64,000 nt of DNA, taken from Epichloe hybrida. Taxonomy: Eukaryota; Ascomycota; Sordariomycetes; Hypocreales; Clavicipitaceae. The notes below the pieces were generated by a model. It made no database searches and was not told the origin of the DNA. It was given only the letters and a program-made list of their open reading frames with translations. A program made the position numbers and the translations under genes. This document shows, one piece after another, positions 33,915 to 43,911 of this stretch (position 1 is its first letter; every line of letters starts with the position of its first letter). Location of the stretch: positions 1,798,001 through 1,862,000 of the forward strand of contig JAFEKR010000009.1 of assembly GCA_019022495.1 (NCBI GenBank), in the 5' to 3' direction.

Positions 33915-34719
33915 GTGGGTGTTGTGATAATCTAGGCTTTGCCTAGACCTAGCAATATAGGTGTCAATTGTATAAGTCATAGGGACTTGTACAATGCGTA
34001 TTCTTTTGCTATGGCGCAATTGGAATCGGGCACATCAGTGATCACCCGTACGGTGGCGCAGACACCCGCGATTAGCCCTGTGGGCTAGCACTGATCGCCG
34101 GTCTCCCTCAAAGGTCCTCTAATGAGCCTACTTGATTCAAGTTAGTACATGGCAGGTGGACTTCTTGGGCTTTCTGAACGGAACCAGCATCACTTGTGCG
34201 AACAGCTTACGAGGAGGATTCATTTTCATAACCCAGAAAGTAGCGAGAAGCGAGAAGCGAGAAGCGAGAAGCGAGACGAATGACTAGCAGCACCAACAGT
34301 GGCAACAGTGGCAACAGCTGGCAGCAGCTGCCACGGGCCCACGACGGCCCCCCGACGGCCCCCTTCAACGCCGCGTCAGATATCGGGTTTCTTGATCTCT
34401 TCGTCAACTTGAACTAACCATGTCTTTGAAAACCGCAAGGCGACAATTACCCACCGACAGGGGCTAGCCTCTAATAAGAGCATTAGGATGGAAGGTAATC
34501 GGTACGTCCGTACATGAAGAGCTATATTACATCCTATGCTATATTTGTTTACTAAAGGTCACATCAGGTCACATCAGGTCACGCGCCTTTTTTTTTTTAA
34601 TAAAGGGGAAGTAGTAGGGTCAGGGTACGGAATCGTGGCCTTACGGTGGTATTCAAGGAGCTGCGACTCCAACTCTTGCCCTCTCCTGGTTCACCGTCCC
34701 TTTTGAGTCATCTCCAGAA
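33915..34719. other. Gene-free stretch between Bet4 and the orphan gene
   Basis: It contains a tandem 7-bp GCGAGAA repeat (34243-34276), three tandem CACATCAGGT words (34559-34583), a T10 run and the promoter of the next gene. A TAGCCCTGTGGGCTA hairpin occurs near 34073. No gene was found. Confidence 0.5.
34243..34276 (+). repeat. Tandem 7-bp repeat (GCGAGAA)n
   Basis: Nearly five copies, the last one ending GCGAGAC. Confidence 0.9.
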
Positions 34720-35945
34720 ATGTCTCGATCGCGCCGAACCACCGCCGCCGTTGCTGCAGACGATATCGGCAATCTGTTCCCGACCGTTTTTGAGGCGGGG
34801 GTAGATCAGTTCAAGACAGGATGGACGGAAAGACGCATCTCACACCATCGTCACTCCGAAGCAGACATCAACACATTTGTCGGTCCTTCGCTCCCCGTCA
34901 TTGACAAAGACTGGACGGCAGAAGACGAGGCATGGCTGATGAAGACGTGGGAGGACTCATCAACGAAAAAAACCCTCGAGCGAATAGGAAGCCATAGTCA
35001 AGAGCTCCTCAAGCTCTGGAGACTGTCATGCACGCTTATGAGATGCTCCCCCGTGAGCATCGTGTCTCCACAATACGGACTCGTCTACGACGGGCTCGAG
35101 CCGACCCGGATATTCTTCCCGAAAGATCATGCCGAATGTTCCCCGTGGTCTGACGGATTCTGCAAAGCACTCCATGCGTTGGTCGTCCATTCGTTCTGGA
35201 GGGGCGACGCTAGACTCCTCGCCACCACCATTCAGTTCACCGTGATTTGCCGGACCGATAATCGTCAGCCCTGGAAGATGGCCATGGGTCCGTCATCCTG
35301 TCTGGGCATGGAAAAAATGAGAGACGTCGCCATGTCCCAGAGGGCCCGGCACTTTCACGACATAATTCGCGATTATGCGACTTCTCAGGCTGCCGACGGG
35401 AGAGAAATGTCCCTCGAGTACGCATTCCTGCGCTACCTTGGTTCCATCATCGATAAGCCCTCTTTCAAACCTGCCGAGGAGCAGAGCGAGGCCCATCCGC
35501 CAGTTTATGCTGTCCGGACTGCAGATCTGAACACGATCCTGTGCGCCCTCAACACCTTCAACCGAAACGGGTATCCGTTGTTCACGCACTCCGACATCTT
35601 TCTCAGAGCATCGACGTCGGCGCAGTTGCGCTCGGTCTTCCCCAATGAGGGCAAGCTCCGAGAATTGCATACGAGGTCGTTCTTGCACGAAAGTCGCATG
35701 GCGTATCGAGAAATGCGCGCCAAGAAACGGACGCCTCGTGCTCCGAGGACGCCTCAACCCTGTGCGGCCAGGTCGGGCGGCGGACCGGCTACGAAGCGGT
35801 TGCGGAGGGGGGACGAGCTTGGTTCGGCTGCAGAGGTGATTGCCATTCTAGACGATGAAGAAGAATCACGCCCTGGCATGGCGTCGTCGCCGAGGGGTGG
35901 CTACCAGCGGGGCAAGAACCATTACCATCGCGGGGGGGGACATCG

Positions 35946-35980
<35 letters not shown>

Positions 35981-36183
35981 GGCAGTCACAGTCGCAACAG
36001 CACCCACAGAAAAGGAAAAGACATCAAAATGACCATTGGAATCGCCAGCGGACATCTGCGGCGGAAAGTCCGACTAAACCTTTTAGACACAATGACGCCA
36101 CGCGGAGTGGCAGTAAGATAGAGTCATCAGGCGGGTGGTCATTGGTCGGCAACTCTCCGAATATAAAGCACTTTACACAATGA
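34720..36183 (+). CDS. Orphan protein with C-terminal poly-Gln and a SUMO-interaction-like motif
   Basis: This is a 487-residue single exon starting MSRSRRTTAAVAADD. I do not recognise the family. Residues 1-300 look folded, with Trp-rich segments such as WTAEDEAWLMKTWED and PWKMAMGPSSCLGMEKM. The last 190 residues are disordered: basic Ala/Pro/Arg stretch, then VIAILDDEEES (hydrophobic core plus acids, the usual form of a SUMO-interaction motif, about residue 373), RGG-like basic repeats, an 11-Gln run interrupted once by Trp, and RKR(H) clusters that could be nuclear localisation signals. This suggests a nuclear protein, as an inference only. Base composition is G+C-rich like the other genes, with no sign of RIP. 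The ATG context AGAAATGTC is good. Confidence 0.7.
35951..35981 (+). repeat. (CAG)n repeat encoding poly-Gln
   Basis: About ten uninterrupted CAG codons followed by TGG CAG TCA CAG. Pure CAG tracts are length-variable, so the allele may differ between strains. Confidence 0.9.
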
Positions 36184-36782
36184 GCATAAAGTTCAGATGT
36201 CGCGGTATCTGGGGGAGGGAAATGAGGGAGGAAGAATCGAGAATCAGGTCGTGACGTGATGACTGTGGGAAGCAGGTCCATCATCAAATTCTGCGCAACA
36301 CATGAATGATGGTGGGAGCAATGTGGGAGAGGCAGTTTGCAGAAATTCTGGATGTGATAAGTGGAGTGCCTTCATATGAATTATGTGTAAATCAATTACT
36401 TTACTTTGAGAAAGGAATCATTTTGCTCTTCACGCTATCGGGCGCCCATTAGCGTTATTTAAACCGTCATGGCTAATCGAAACCTTGGCCGTGGGATGGC
36501 AAAGGCAAAGAAGTCTTCTACAACTATGTCGTGGCAAATGTCACCCCCGTGCCAGGCAGCTTGTCGGCGGACAGGTCCGAAGTCCTCAGGTATGTCTCGT
36601 ATCTTGGCGTGGGCATGAGACGTAGTTAGGCGTTCCCATGAGATTACGTGTTAGAAGCGTATACTACTGTTTACGTAAACTGTGTAGACTCATTTGTGTC
36701 GTTTTGTGCTCAAACTGCTATGATAATCGCTCTCTGCTATTGTAATCGCTGTTCCATATCAAAATCGCTCCTCATCACATCA
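36184..36782. other. Convergent 3' region between the orphan gene and CAND1
   Basis: I see no coding frame or repeat in these 0.6 kb; the region should contain both transcription ends. Confidence 0.45.
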
Positions 36783-39700
36783 TCACACCATGCGAGTTTG
36801 TAGCTCCTTATTTTCGTCACGCAACCCTTTCAGCTGCTTGCCAAATTCTTTGTTCACCCACTCCCAGTACGAGGTCCAAACTCCAGCTGCTCCCGCATTG
36901 CTCATGACTGCCCCGGCATTGCCAGTCATGGCCTTCATTTTGTCTCCAAGCAGAAGTGTGACTCTGAGAACACTCTTCTTTGCCTCCTCCTGCTTCTCCA
37001 CGTCTTGCTTGACCGCGTTGTCCTTGAGCTTGACGGACAAGACACCCCTGTAGGCTTCCGCAATCGAGTCCAGTCGGCGAGCAGTCTCGTCGGGGTCAAT
37101 CACAATCAGCTTCGTCACCATGAGATTGCAAAGCTGCCGAATATCGTTGTCGTCTTTTAGCCCTGCTACAACGCGGTCGTAGAAGTCGATATTATTAATG
37201 CGTGTGAATGCTGTCTCCATCAGGGCATACAAGGTCTCGTAGGCACTCTGTTGTTATCAATGTAAGGGATTGTCTCTTTCCACGAGAAAAGAGGGCAGGG
37301 AAACAAGACGTATATCTCACCTTTCTGACTTCTAGTCCATCATCGACTGTATGTTTGAAGGGACCCAACATGACCTCCTTGACCAGCTCGGGCTTGATTG
37401 CAGATTCAGTCAAAACAAAAGGCATCAGCTCCCCAAGGTGTGGCAGAATGAGATCAGGCTTGTTGTGGGCAGCAGAGTTCAACGTAGTCATTGCGAGTCT
37501 TCGAATCTCCGTGTCTGAGTCTTGCAACATGGTCAAAAGCATGCTAATGAGTGTGGTCTTGAGCATGGCATCGAAGGCTTCCTCGCTCTCGGGCAAAGTG
37601 TAACGCACAGCTTGAACGGCCATGCCTCGAATACCCGACGACTTGTCTTTGAGAAGAGACTGAATTTACTTCGGTCAGTACACGACGACTGTAGAAACTG
37701 TATCGTGAGACCTCACCTGTAGTTTAGGCATAAATGCACCAGGATCGAGGGTTACCAGACGTCCGACACACTCCGCACAAACAACTCTGTTGTCGGCCGT
37801 CTCCGAAGCCCTCAGCAGCTGATGCCAGATAGGAGCAGCATGTTCGCGTAGGTTGGCTGATTGAACTGTCACCGATTGAAGGATTTCCTTGATCGACTGG
37901 ATCAGGAGATACTGTGTGTTTCCGCCGGCCTGCATCCTGTCCAGGATATTTGGAAGAAAATGGGCGACGTTTCCAGATCCAGCGCGGCCGAGAGCAATCG
38001 CGGCGGCCAAAGATACCTTGTCAGGCTCCGAATGGAACTGGTCCAGGAACAGGTCTGGCTTCAAAGGAGACATTGGACCCAATCTCATACCAGTCTCTCC
38101 AAGCACAGCGAGCGCAAGACTGACACGGGCCTCGTCGCCATTCTTTGAGCTGTGCTGTAGTTCTGAAATAAAGCTATCGACGGAAACGCCTGCTGAACTA
38201 TCACCAGTGACCAGCAGAGTGCCAATAACCTTGCCCACGACGGAAGGATCTCCAGAGACACTAACATCATTCAACAGTCCTTTCATGAGGGGTTGACTTG
38301 CACCACTGCCCCCAATCTTGGCTACCAGCTCGAGGATTTGATCCAGCACAATGCTAGCAAAGTGGGATTTGAGGAGCTGACAGAGAGAGGCGACCATTGC
38401 TTGCGAGACAACTATACCAGGGTGCTCTGAGACTAAAGTTGCGAGTATCAACAGAGCCGGGCTGAGGAGATGGATGTCACTGTTCGTGATAGCTGGCATA
38501 AGCGCGGAGACGACTCCCTCGACCGTAGCTTGCTCTAGCCTGTTCTTGGTAGCAGCGGACAGAACCAAGTGCTTCAGTGCACTGGCGCTTGATCCACGAA
38601 GAGATCGGTTCGCTTTACGAAGCTGGGTAGAAAGCTCAAGAGCGACTTCCTGAATCCAGGCATTTTCGAGTTGTCCAGGGCTAATCGCAAAAGCCGCGAC
38701 ATTATCGACGGCACGCACCGCAGCAAGTCTGGTGGTCTCGTTCTTGAGTCTCTCACGCAGGATGTTCAGGGCTTTCTGACGATCTTTGTCTGGCAACAGA
38801 CCAGCATCTTCTACCAAGGTTCTAGAGACCAGGACTCCAAGAGCATGGATGGCTCTTTGGCGAACTTCAGCATCAGCATCATTGGCAGTACATCTGTCGG
38901 TAATGACTGAGTAGAGTGACTGCATCTCTGACTTGTACTTTGAACCCGAATCGCGAGAATGCGGGGGAGTGATAGCCTTAACAAGCTCCTCTGCGGTTCT
39001 GATGGCTTCGCTCGAGATTTTGTAAAATCGGTCGTGAACTGCTGCAGTCACGCCTGCGACGATCTTGGTCAGATATGGCTGCAAGACAGACGATGAATAC
39101 GTCTTGGAGATGTCGCTCATCAGCCTCAACGTCGCAACTCGTAGGGTACTAGGCGTCGCGGAAGCAGAGCCACCGGCCGCGGCCAGTGATGATGCCGTGG
39201 CGCCATGACCAGTGGACTTTGCAGCCTCGAGTATGGGATCAATCAGCTCAGCGAAGAAGAGCGCGAGCCCTCCAGACTGAACTAGAATAACATCGTCGAG
39301 CAAGTTAATGATTGACTGCTTCGTGGGAACAGCTTTTCCCCTGAGCTGTTTGATGGACGCCTTGACGATATTTGGGGTAAGCTGGGCCAAGTCTGCCCGA
39401 GGGCCCGTGGCAGGCACCTTTTCGAGGACTGGTGACGTGAGGCCGGACCCAGCCATGAATTGCGAGACAGTGGTAGCTGTTCCAGCGCTGCTCTGACGTC
39501 GCCTCTTGCGATTGAGGGGTGCCTGTGCAGCAGGTGCGGCTGGCTCAGGATCGTCCAGAGAAAGGTTGGCGATGTGTAGTCCCTCGCCAGTCTTGCGAAT
39601 CAGAAGAGCCAATGCTGAGATGACTTCCAGACGCACGTTTTCTTCTCGCTCATCGATGCGTTTGATGAGATGAGGAGCAGCTTGTTTGTAGAGCACTCCA

Positions 39701-41051
39701 TTATCCAGGAGATCTCCACTACCACGAGTCGAGATGAGTGTATAAAGAGTTTTGGCAGCACAGCGGCGAACTTTCCAGCTTGCGTCATCATCGTCATCCT
39801 CGAAACCGTCGTCGGCATTGAACTCATCATCTTCTTCATCCTCAACCTCATCCTCGTCCATATCTACATCGTCGTCATCATCAACCGCATAATTTGGGTC
39901 GTATTTGAGGTATCGCAGAGCGGATGCTATGATGTCATCGGTAAAGAAACGCATCTCTTGAGGACAGGATGCCAAAAACGCCTCGGAAGAAACCAGCGCT
40001 GCTTCTCGTACTTCGTTAAATTCCAGACCAAGATCATCACCATCACTTATTTTTTCCAGATGACTTGCCAGCTCCTCTTCAGAAAGAGCCTGCAACAAGA
40101 ACGGCGTGGCTTTTGCAATATGTGGGCCAAAGCGGACGGGTATTGAGCGAGCCATGCTGCCCATTATAGAGATGTAAAGGCGCCGCGTCACGGCGCTGGT
40201 GTTAGGGTCAGCTAGCCTTGATGTTAATCTCTGGATAACATCATCCAGATGCTCATCTGTGAGGTAAACGGCGAGCATAGAAATGGCAACAACAGCCCTC
40301 TTCTTTACTACCGACATGCCCTTTTTGCTTTCGAGCAATTGCATGACCACTTGTTGCATAGCTTCGACCTCGACTGACTGGAGAAGAGGACCAAAGCAAC
40401 GTACCACCTCAATCAATACGTCGACAGCCTCGGGATTGACGTCGCTTTGATCCTGAAGCATGCCAGTGGGAACAATGGGCAAGGAGCCCTTGCTAGAAGA
40501 ACGACTCTGACTTGTCGCTGCACTTGGTCCAATCAAGCGAGGTATAAGTACACGATGAATGGCATCGTAAGCCGTCTGAACATCGTTCGTAGCAGGAAGT
40601 CCCGGTACAGGGCGAGGTAGGGCTATCAATACGGATCGAAGCGCGAGAGAAGGCACAGCATTGTCGACAGAGTTCTTGAGCTTTAGCGATGACAGCTTGT
40701 CAATCATGGGTGCAATGATCGGTGTTGGGACCTTGCCAACGAGGGGACCCAAACTATCGTACAGGCTTATTAGCAACAAGTGACCAAGGATGATTATTGA
40801 TTCATGTAAACCAACCACTTAATGGCCAAGTTCTGGACTTCGCCATTCTGGTCGTCGAGCGTTTTGATGATTCCATCGACAGCTCGCGCGGCTGTGTTGT
40901 AATCATGTTGGAGGAAATCGGCTTTGGCTACCTGCAGTAAGTGCAACAAGTCGTTCAATGACATGAATCGAAAGTCAGGGTCCGAGTCACCAAGCTTTTG
41001 CACGAGCGCCGTGACGGCCTGCGGCGTAGGATTCACGGTTGAGGTGGCCAT
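36783..41051 (-). CDS. CAND1, cullin-associated NEDD8-dissociated protein, four exons
   Basis: CAND1 binds unneddylated cullin-RING ligases and exchanges their substrate receptors. Exons on the minus strand are 41051-40816, 40753-37717, 37659-37321 and 37247-36783, joined in phases 2, 0 and 0, giving 1358 residues. The first donor is GTTGGT: using it creates NLAIKCLGPLVGKV, matching the conserved CLGPLV motif, whereas the later GTTTAC would not. Other introns are GTGAGG...TTCAG (57 nt, branch CTGAC) and GTGAGA...AACAG (73 nt). The protein is built of HEAT repeats and carries the family's acidic insert (DDDDDVDMDEDEVEDEEDD) followed by SWKVRRCAAKTL. The C-terminal TIP120 domain contains YALMETAFTRINNIDFYDRV. 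The ATG lies only about 165 bp from the minisatellite that opens the A+T-rich block, so its promoter is short or lies within repeats. Confidence 0.95.
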
Positions 41052-41214
41052 CGTGACGACAAGAATGAAGTCAGCTAGGTGCAGTGATAACTTGTTAAGG
41101 TGAAAGAGACGAAGTAGTTTATGGTAGGATTAGAGTGGCCTAACCTTACACTAGAGATAACTCTAATAAGGTTTAGTTACATAAGTACTAAGCTAAAGAG
41201 AGCTAGTTAAGACT
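41052..41214 (-). promoter_or_regulatory. Short promoter region of CAND1
   Basis: Only about 160 bp of non-repetitive sequence separate the CAND1 start codon from the minisatellite. It holds TAGTTA and TTAGTT words but no clear TATA box. Composition already shifts toward A+T here. Confidence 0.45.
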
Positions 41215-41695
41215 TTATAATTCTTGTAATTCTTGTAATTCTTGTAATCCTTGTAATCCTTGTAATCCTTGTAATCCTTGTAATCCTTGTAATTCTTGTA
41301 ATCCTTGTAATCCTTGTAATCCTTGTAATTCTTGTAATCCTTGTAATTCTTGTAATCCTTGTAATTCTTGTAATTCTTGTAATTCTTGTAATCCTTGTAA
41401 TTCTTGTAATCCTTGTAATTCTTGTAATTCTTGTAATTCTTGTAATTCTTGTAATTCTTGTAATTCTTGTAATTCTTGTAATTCTTGTAATTCTTGTAAT
41501 TCTTGTAATTCTTGTAATTCTTGTAATTCTTGTAATTCGTGTAATTCTTGTAATTCGTGTAATTCTTGTAATTCGTGTAATTCTTGTAATTCGTGTAATT
41601 ATTGTAATTCGTGTAATTAGTATAATTCGTGTAATTAGTGTAATTAGTGTAATTAGTGTGATTATTGTAGTTATTGTAATTATTATAATTATTAT
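41215..41695. repeat. 9-bp minisatellite at the euchromatin/A+T-rich border
   Basis: About 53 tandem units of TTGTAATCC or TTGTAATTC. The first 200 bp mix TCC and TTC units, the middle is almost pure TTC, then TTC units alternate between TTGTAA and GTGTAA forms, and the end decays into GTGTAATTA and ATTATAATT. Variants are mainly C/T changes, increasing away from CAND1. Confidence 0.95.
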
Positions 41696-43560
41696 TTGCT
41701 TGTTTAGCGTATAATCTAAGTTGTTACGTGTAGGTTTAGCACGATATAAGGCGAATCCGTTAGAGGGGCTAATGGATTAGCTATTGTAAGGTTATACTAA
41801 GTTCGCTATAAGAGCTACTATTAGGTGCAAGGTAAGATATTTAAAGAAGGTTAATTCTCTCTGTCTAAAGTCCGAATCTAGTCTTATATGAGCCTGCATT
41901 TGGCTCCGCCACGTAACACAAGTCCTAACAGAATCCGATGTCTAAGAAATCGCCGTGGCACAAAATCCTTCTAATTCGCACCATGCTCCTAGCTATGCGA
42001 CCTAGGGCGTGCAGTTTAGCATTGCGGCAAATAATTTGGCGCAGAGAACTCTGGCTAGGGTGTTAGTGCTGCTTAGTGTTACGATACGAAATGTAAGATA
42101 AATGAGTGTAAAGGTGATGATTCATTTAACTAGCTAGAGGTCAGAGCTATCGTCTAATATAGGGGTTCTAGGTCACGTGCAGGCCACATCCAAAGGTGGC
42201 AGGCCACTTGTCAATTCTAGCACGTAACACTTAGCCTTGTGCTAGGCTCTTGGGCCTTTTTTTGCTATTGTTATAGTCAAAAGATTTTAAGGTCGGATTT
42301 ATCTTCGCTTCCCTTCCCTTTGCTTTTCTTCTCTTCTGCTATATTATTCAATATTTTAAATAGGGCAGTGTCCTTTTTATTACCCTTAGCTATACTATTA
42401 TATAATTAGTTAGGGGTTAATTAGTTAATTAGTAACGTAAAACCTACCTAGTAATTATAATAAGTATAGTGTGTGTATTAGGTTTAAATTAAATTAGAGA
42501 TAAGTGAGAATAAGTTATGTTTGGTTTGCCTTAGAGCTTTAAAGCAAAAGTAAGAGAGATAGAATAAACATAGTTATAGAGGGGGAATTACATTAATTTA
42601 TGCTATAATTAAAACTTAAATAAATTTTAGTTTAACTATAGTTATAAATTATAACTCTTATGCTAATATAGCTATAAACTTTATTATAAACTTTGCTCTA
42701 ACCTTATAGCCCCTTATATTTATAACCTTAAAGCTTATTTATTACTATAAATCTAAGTATTTAGTTATTAATTATTTTACTAGCTAGGTATTGCTAGTAA
42801 TTGTTGTTAAAAATAAGACCTATTTTTAGCCCTTTCTAGTTAAAGGACCTTTTTATTACTAGCTTGCATTGCAAGCCTAATAGCTATGTTATAGCTGTTA
42901 ATAGTTATAACTAACTATGTGAATAACTAATTCTAATTAATTATAAATTATTTAATTGCGTTATAGCTGCAAGCGTAGCTACGACTGCGTCACTAGTAAT
43001 TAGGTAAGCAAGTTACCCTATACACAGGTTACCCTATAGCTATATTTAATAGTGATTTTCTCTTTAACTAGAGGTTACATAAAAGTCTTGCATATAGTAA
43101 ATTAAAGCTAGAAGATAGGGCTTTTATTTAATATAGGAATATTTTTTAAATTAAAATTTAGTGCATATAGGTTACTAGTTTATATAGTAGTAAGTTAATT
43201 TTTTAGATTTTATATATAAATAAATTTTATAGAAAATAAAAAGTGGCTTATAAGACCTCTCTAGTATTCCGGATTTACTAATATAGTTAGTAAGTATATA
43301 AGAGAAAGAAGATCTTTTTAATCTAGCTAAATAGCTAGGCCTCTAAATCTAATAGCTACATTACCTATATAACATCACTAAAATTAATCCTATTGCTCTA
43401 TTAGCTATTATAAAAGTAATCTAAATTAAATTTAATTAGTTAATAACTACTATAACCTTCTATTATATTATATTAGTTATTCTAATGTAGTGGTTTTACT
43501 AGTCCCTAACTATAAAGCTATACCTATATAGCTATTACTAACTAGTAACTAGCTCCCTAC
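41696..43560. other. Transition zone into the A+T-rich block
   Basis: No gene. Between 41860 and 42250 the sequence still contains normal CpA and CpG words (GGCTCCGCCACG, CACGTGCAGGCC), so this patch escaped heavy mutation. From about 42.3 kb onward C is almost confined to CpT and CpC, and TA-rich words dominate. I cannot assign 42.3-43.56 kb to an element family. Confidence 0.5.
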
Positions 43561-43629
43561 ATTTTAATAAGTTATAAGCCTAGCTTCTATTACTATAGAT
43601 TCCTTTTAAGTTACTTTATATATAGTTAT

Positions 43630-43830
43630 AGAAGACTTCCCTTCTATAAAAAAGGAAGGACTTATAAGATAAAAGCTATTCCCTTTTATAAAAAAGGAAT
43701 TATTATAGTTATAGAAAACTTCCCTTCTATAAAATAGGAAGCGCATAAGCAATATAGAAGTTTTCCCTTTTATAAAAAAGGAAGTTTAGTAAGTACAAAA
43801 GCTTTTCCCTTCTATAAAAAGGAAATTATT
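43630..43830. repeat. Five tandem units each holding a short palindrome
   Basis: Near-identical palindromic words of the type TTCCCTTYTATAAAAAAGGAA recur at about 43633, 43679, 43720, 43763 and 43806, spaced roughly 40-48 bp. It could be the U3 region of a long terminal repeat or a remnant satellite. Confidence 0.7.
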
Positions 43831-43911
43831 AGGAGCGCAGAGGTTAGAGATAGGATATTTATTAAAGTAGGTCTTTAGAGAACCTTTAGGCTATATAAAT
43901 AATAAAGAGGC
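43827..43911 (+). repeat. 85-bp direct repeat shared with 51657-51741 (probable LTR end)
   Basis: The sequence from ATTAGGAGCG through GGTTAGAGATAGGATATTTA to CCTTTAGGCTAT recurs with a few transitions at 51657-51741. In both places it precedes a plus-strand Gypsy copy, so it is probably the end of its 5' LTR. Confidence 0.6.

Noticed and set aside
41215..41695. Telomere or CRISPR-like array
   Set aside because: The 9-bp unit TTGTAATTC is not a fungal telomere repeat (TTAGGG), it is internal, and there are no spacers.
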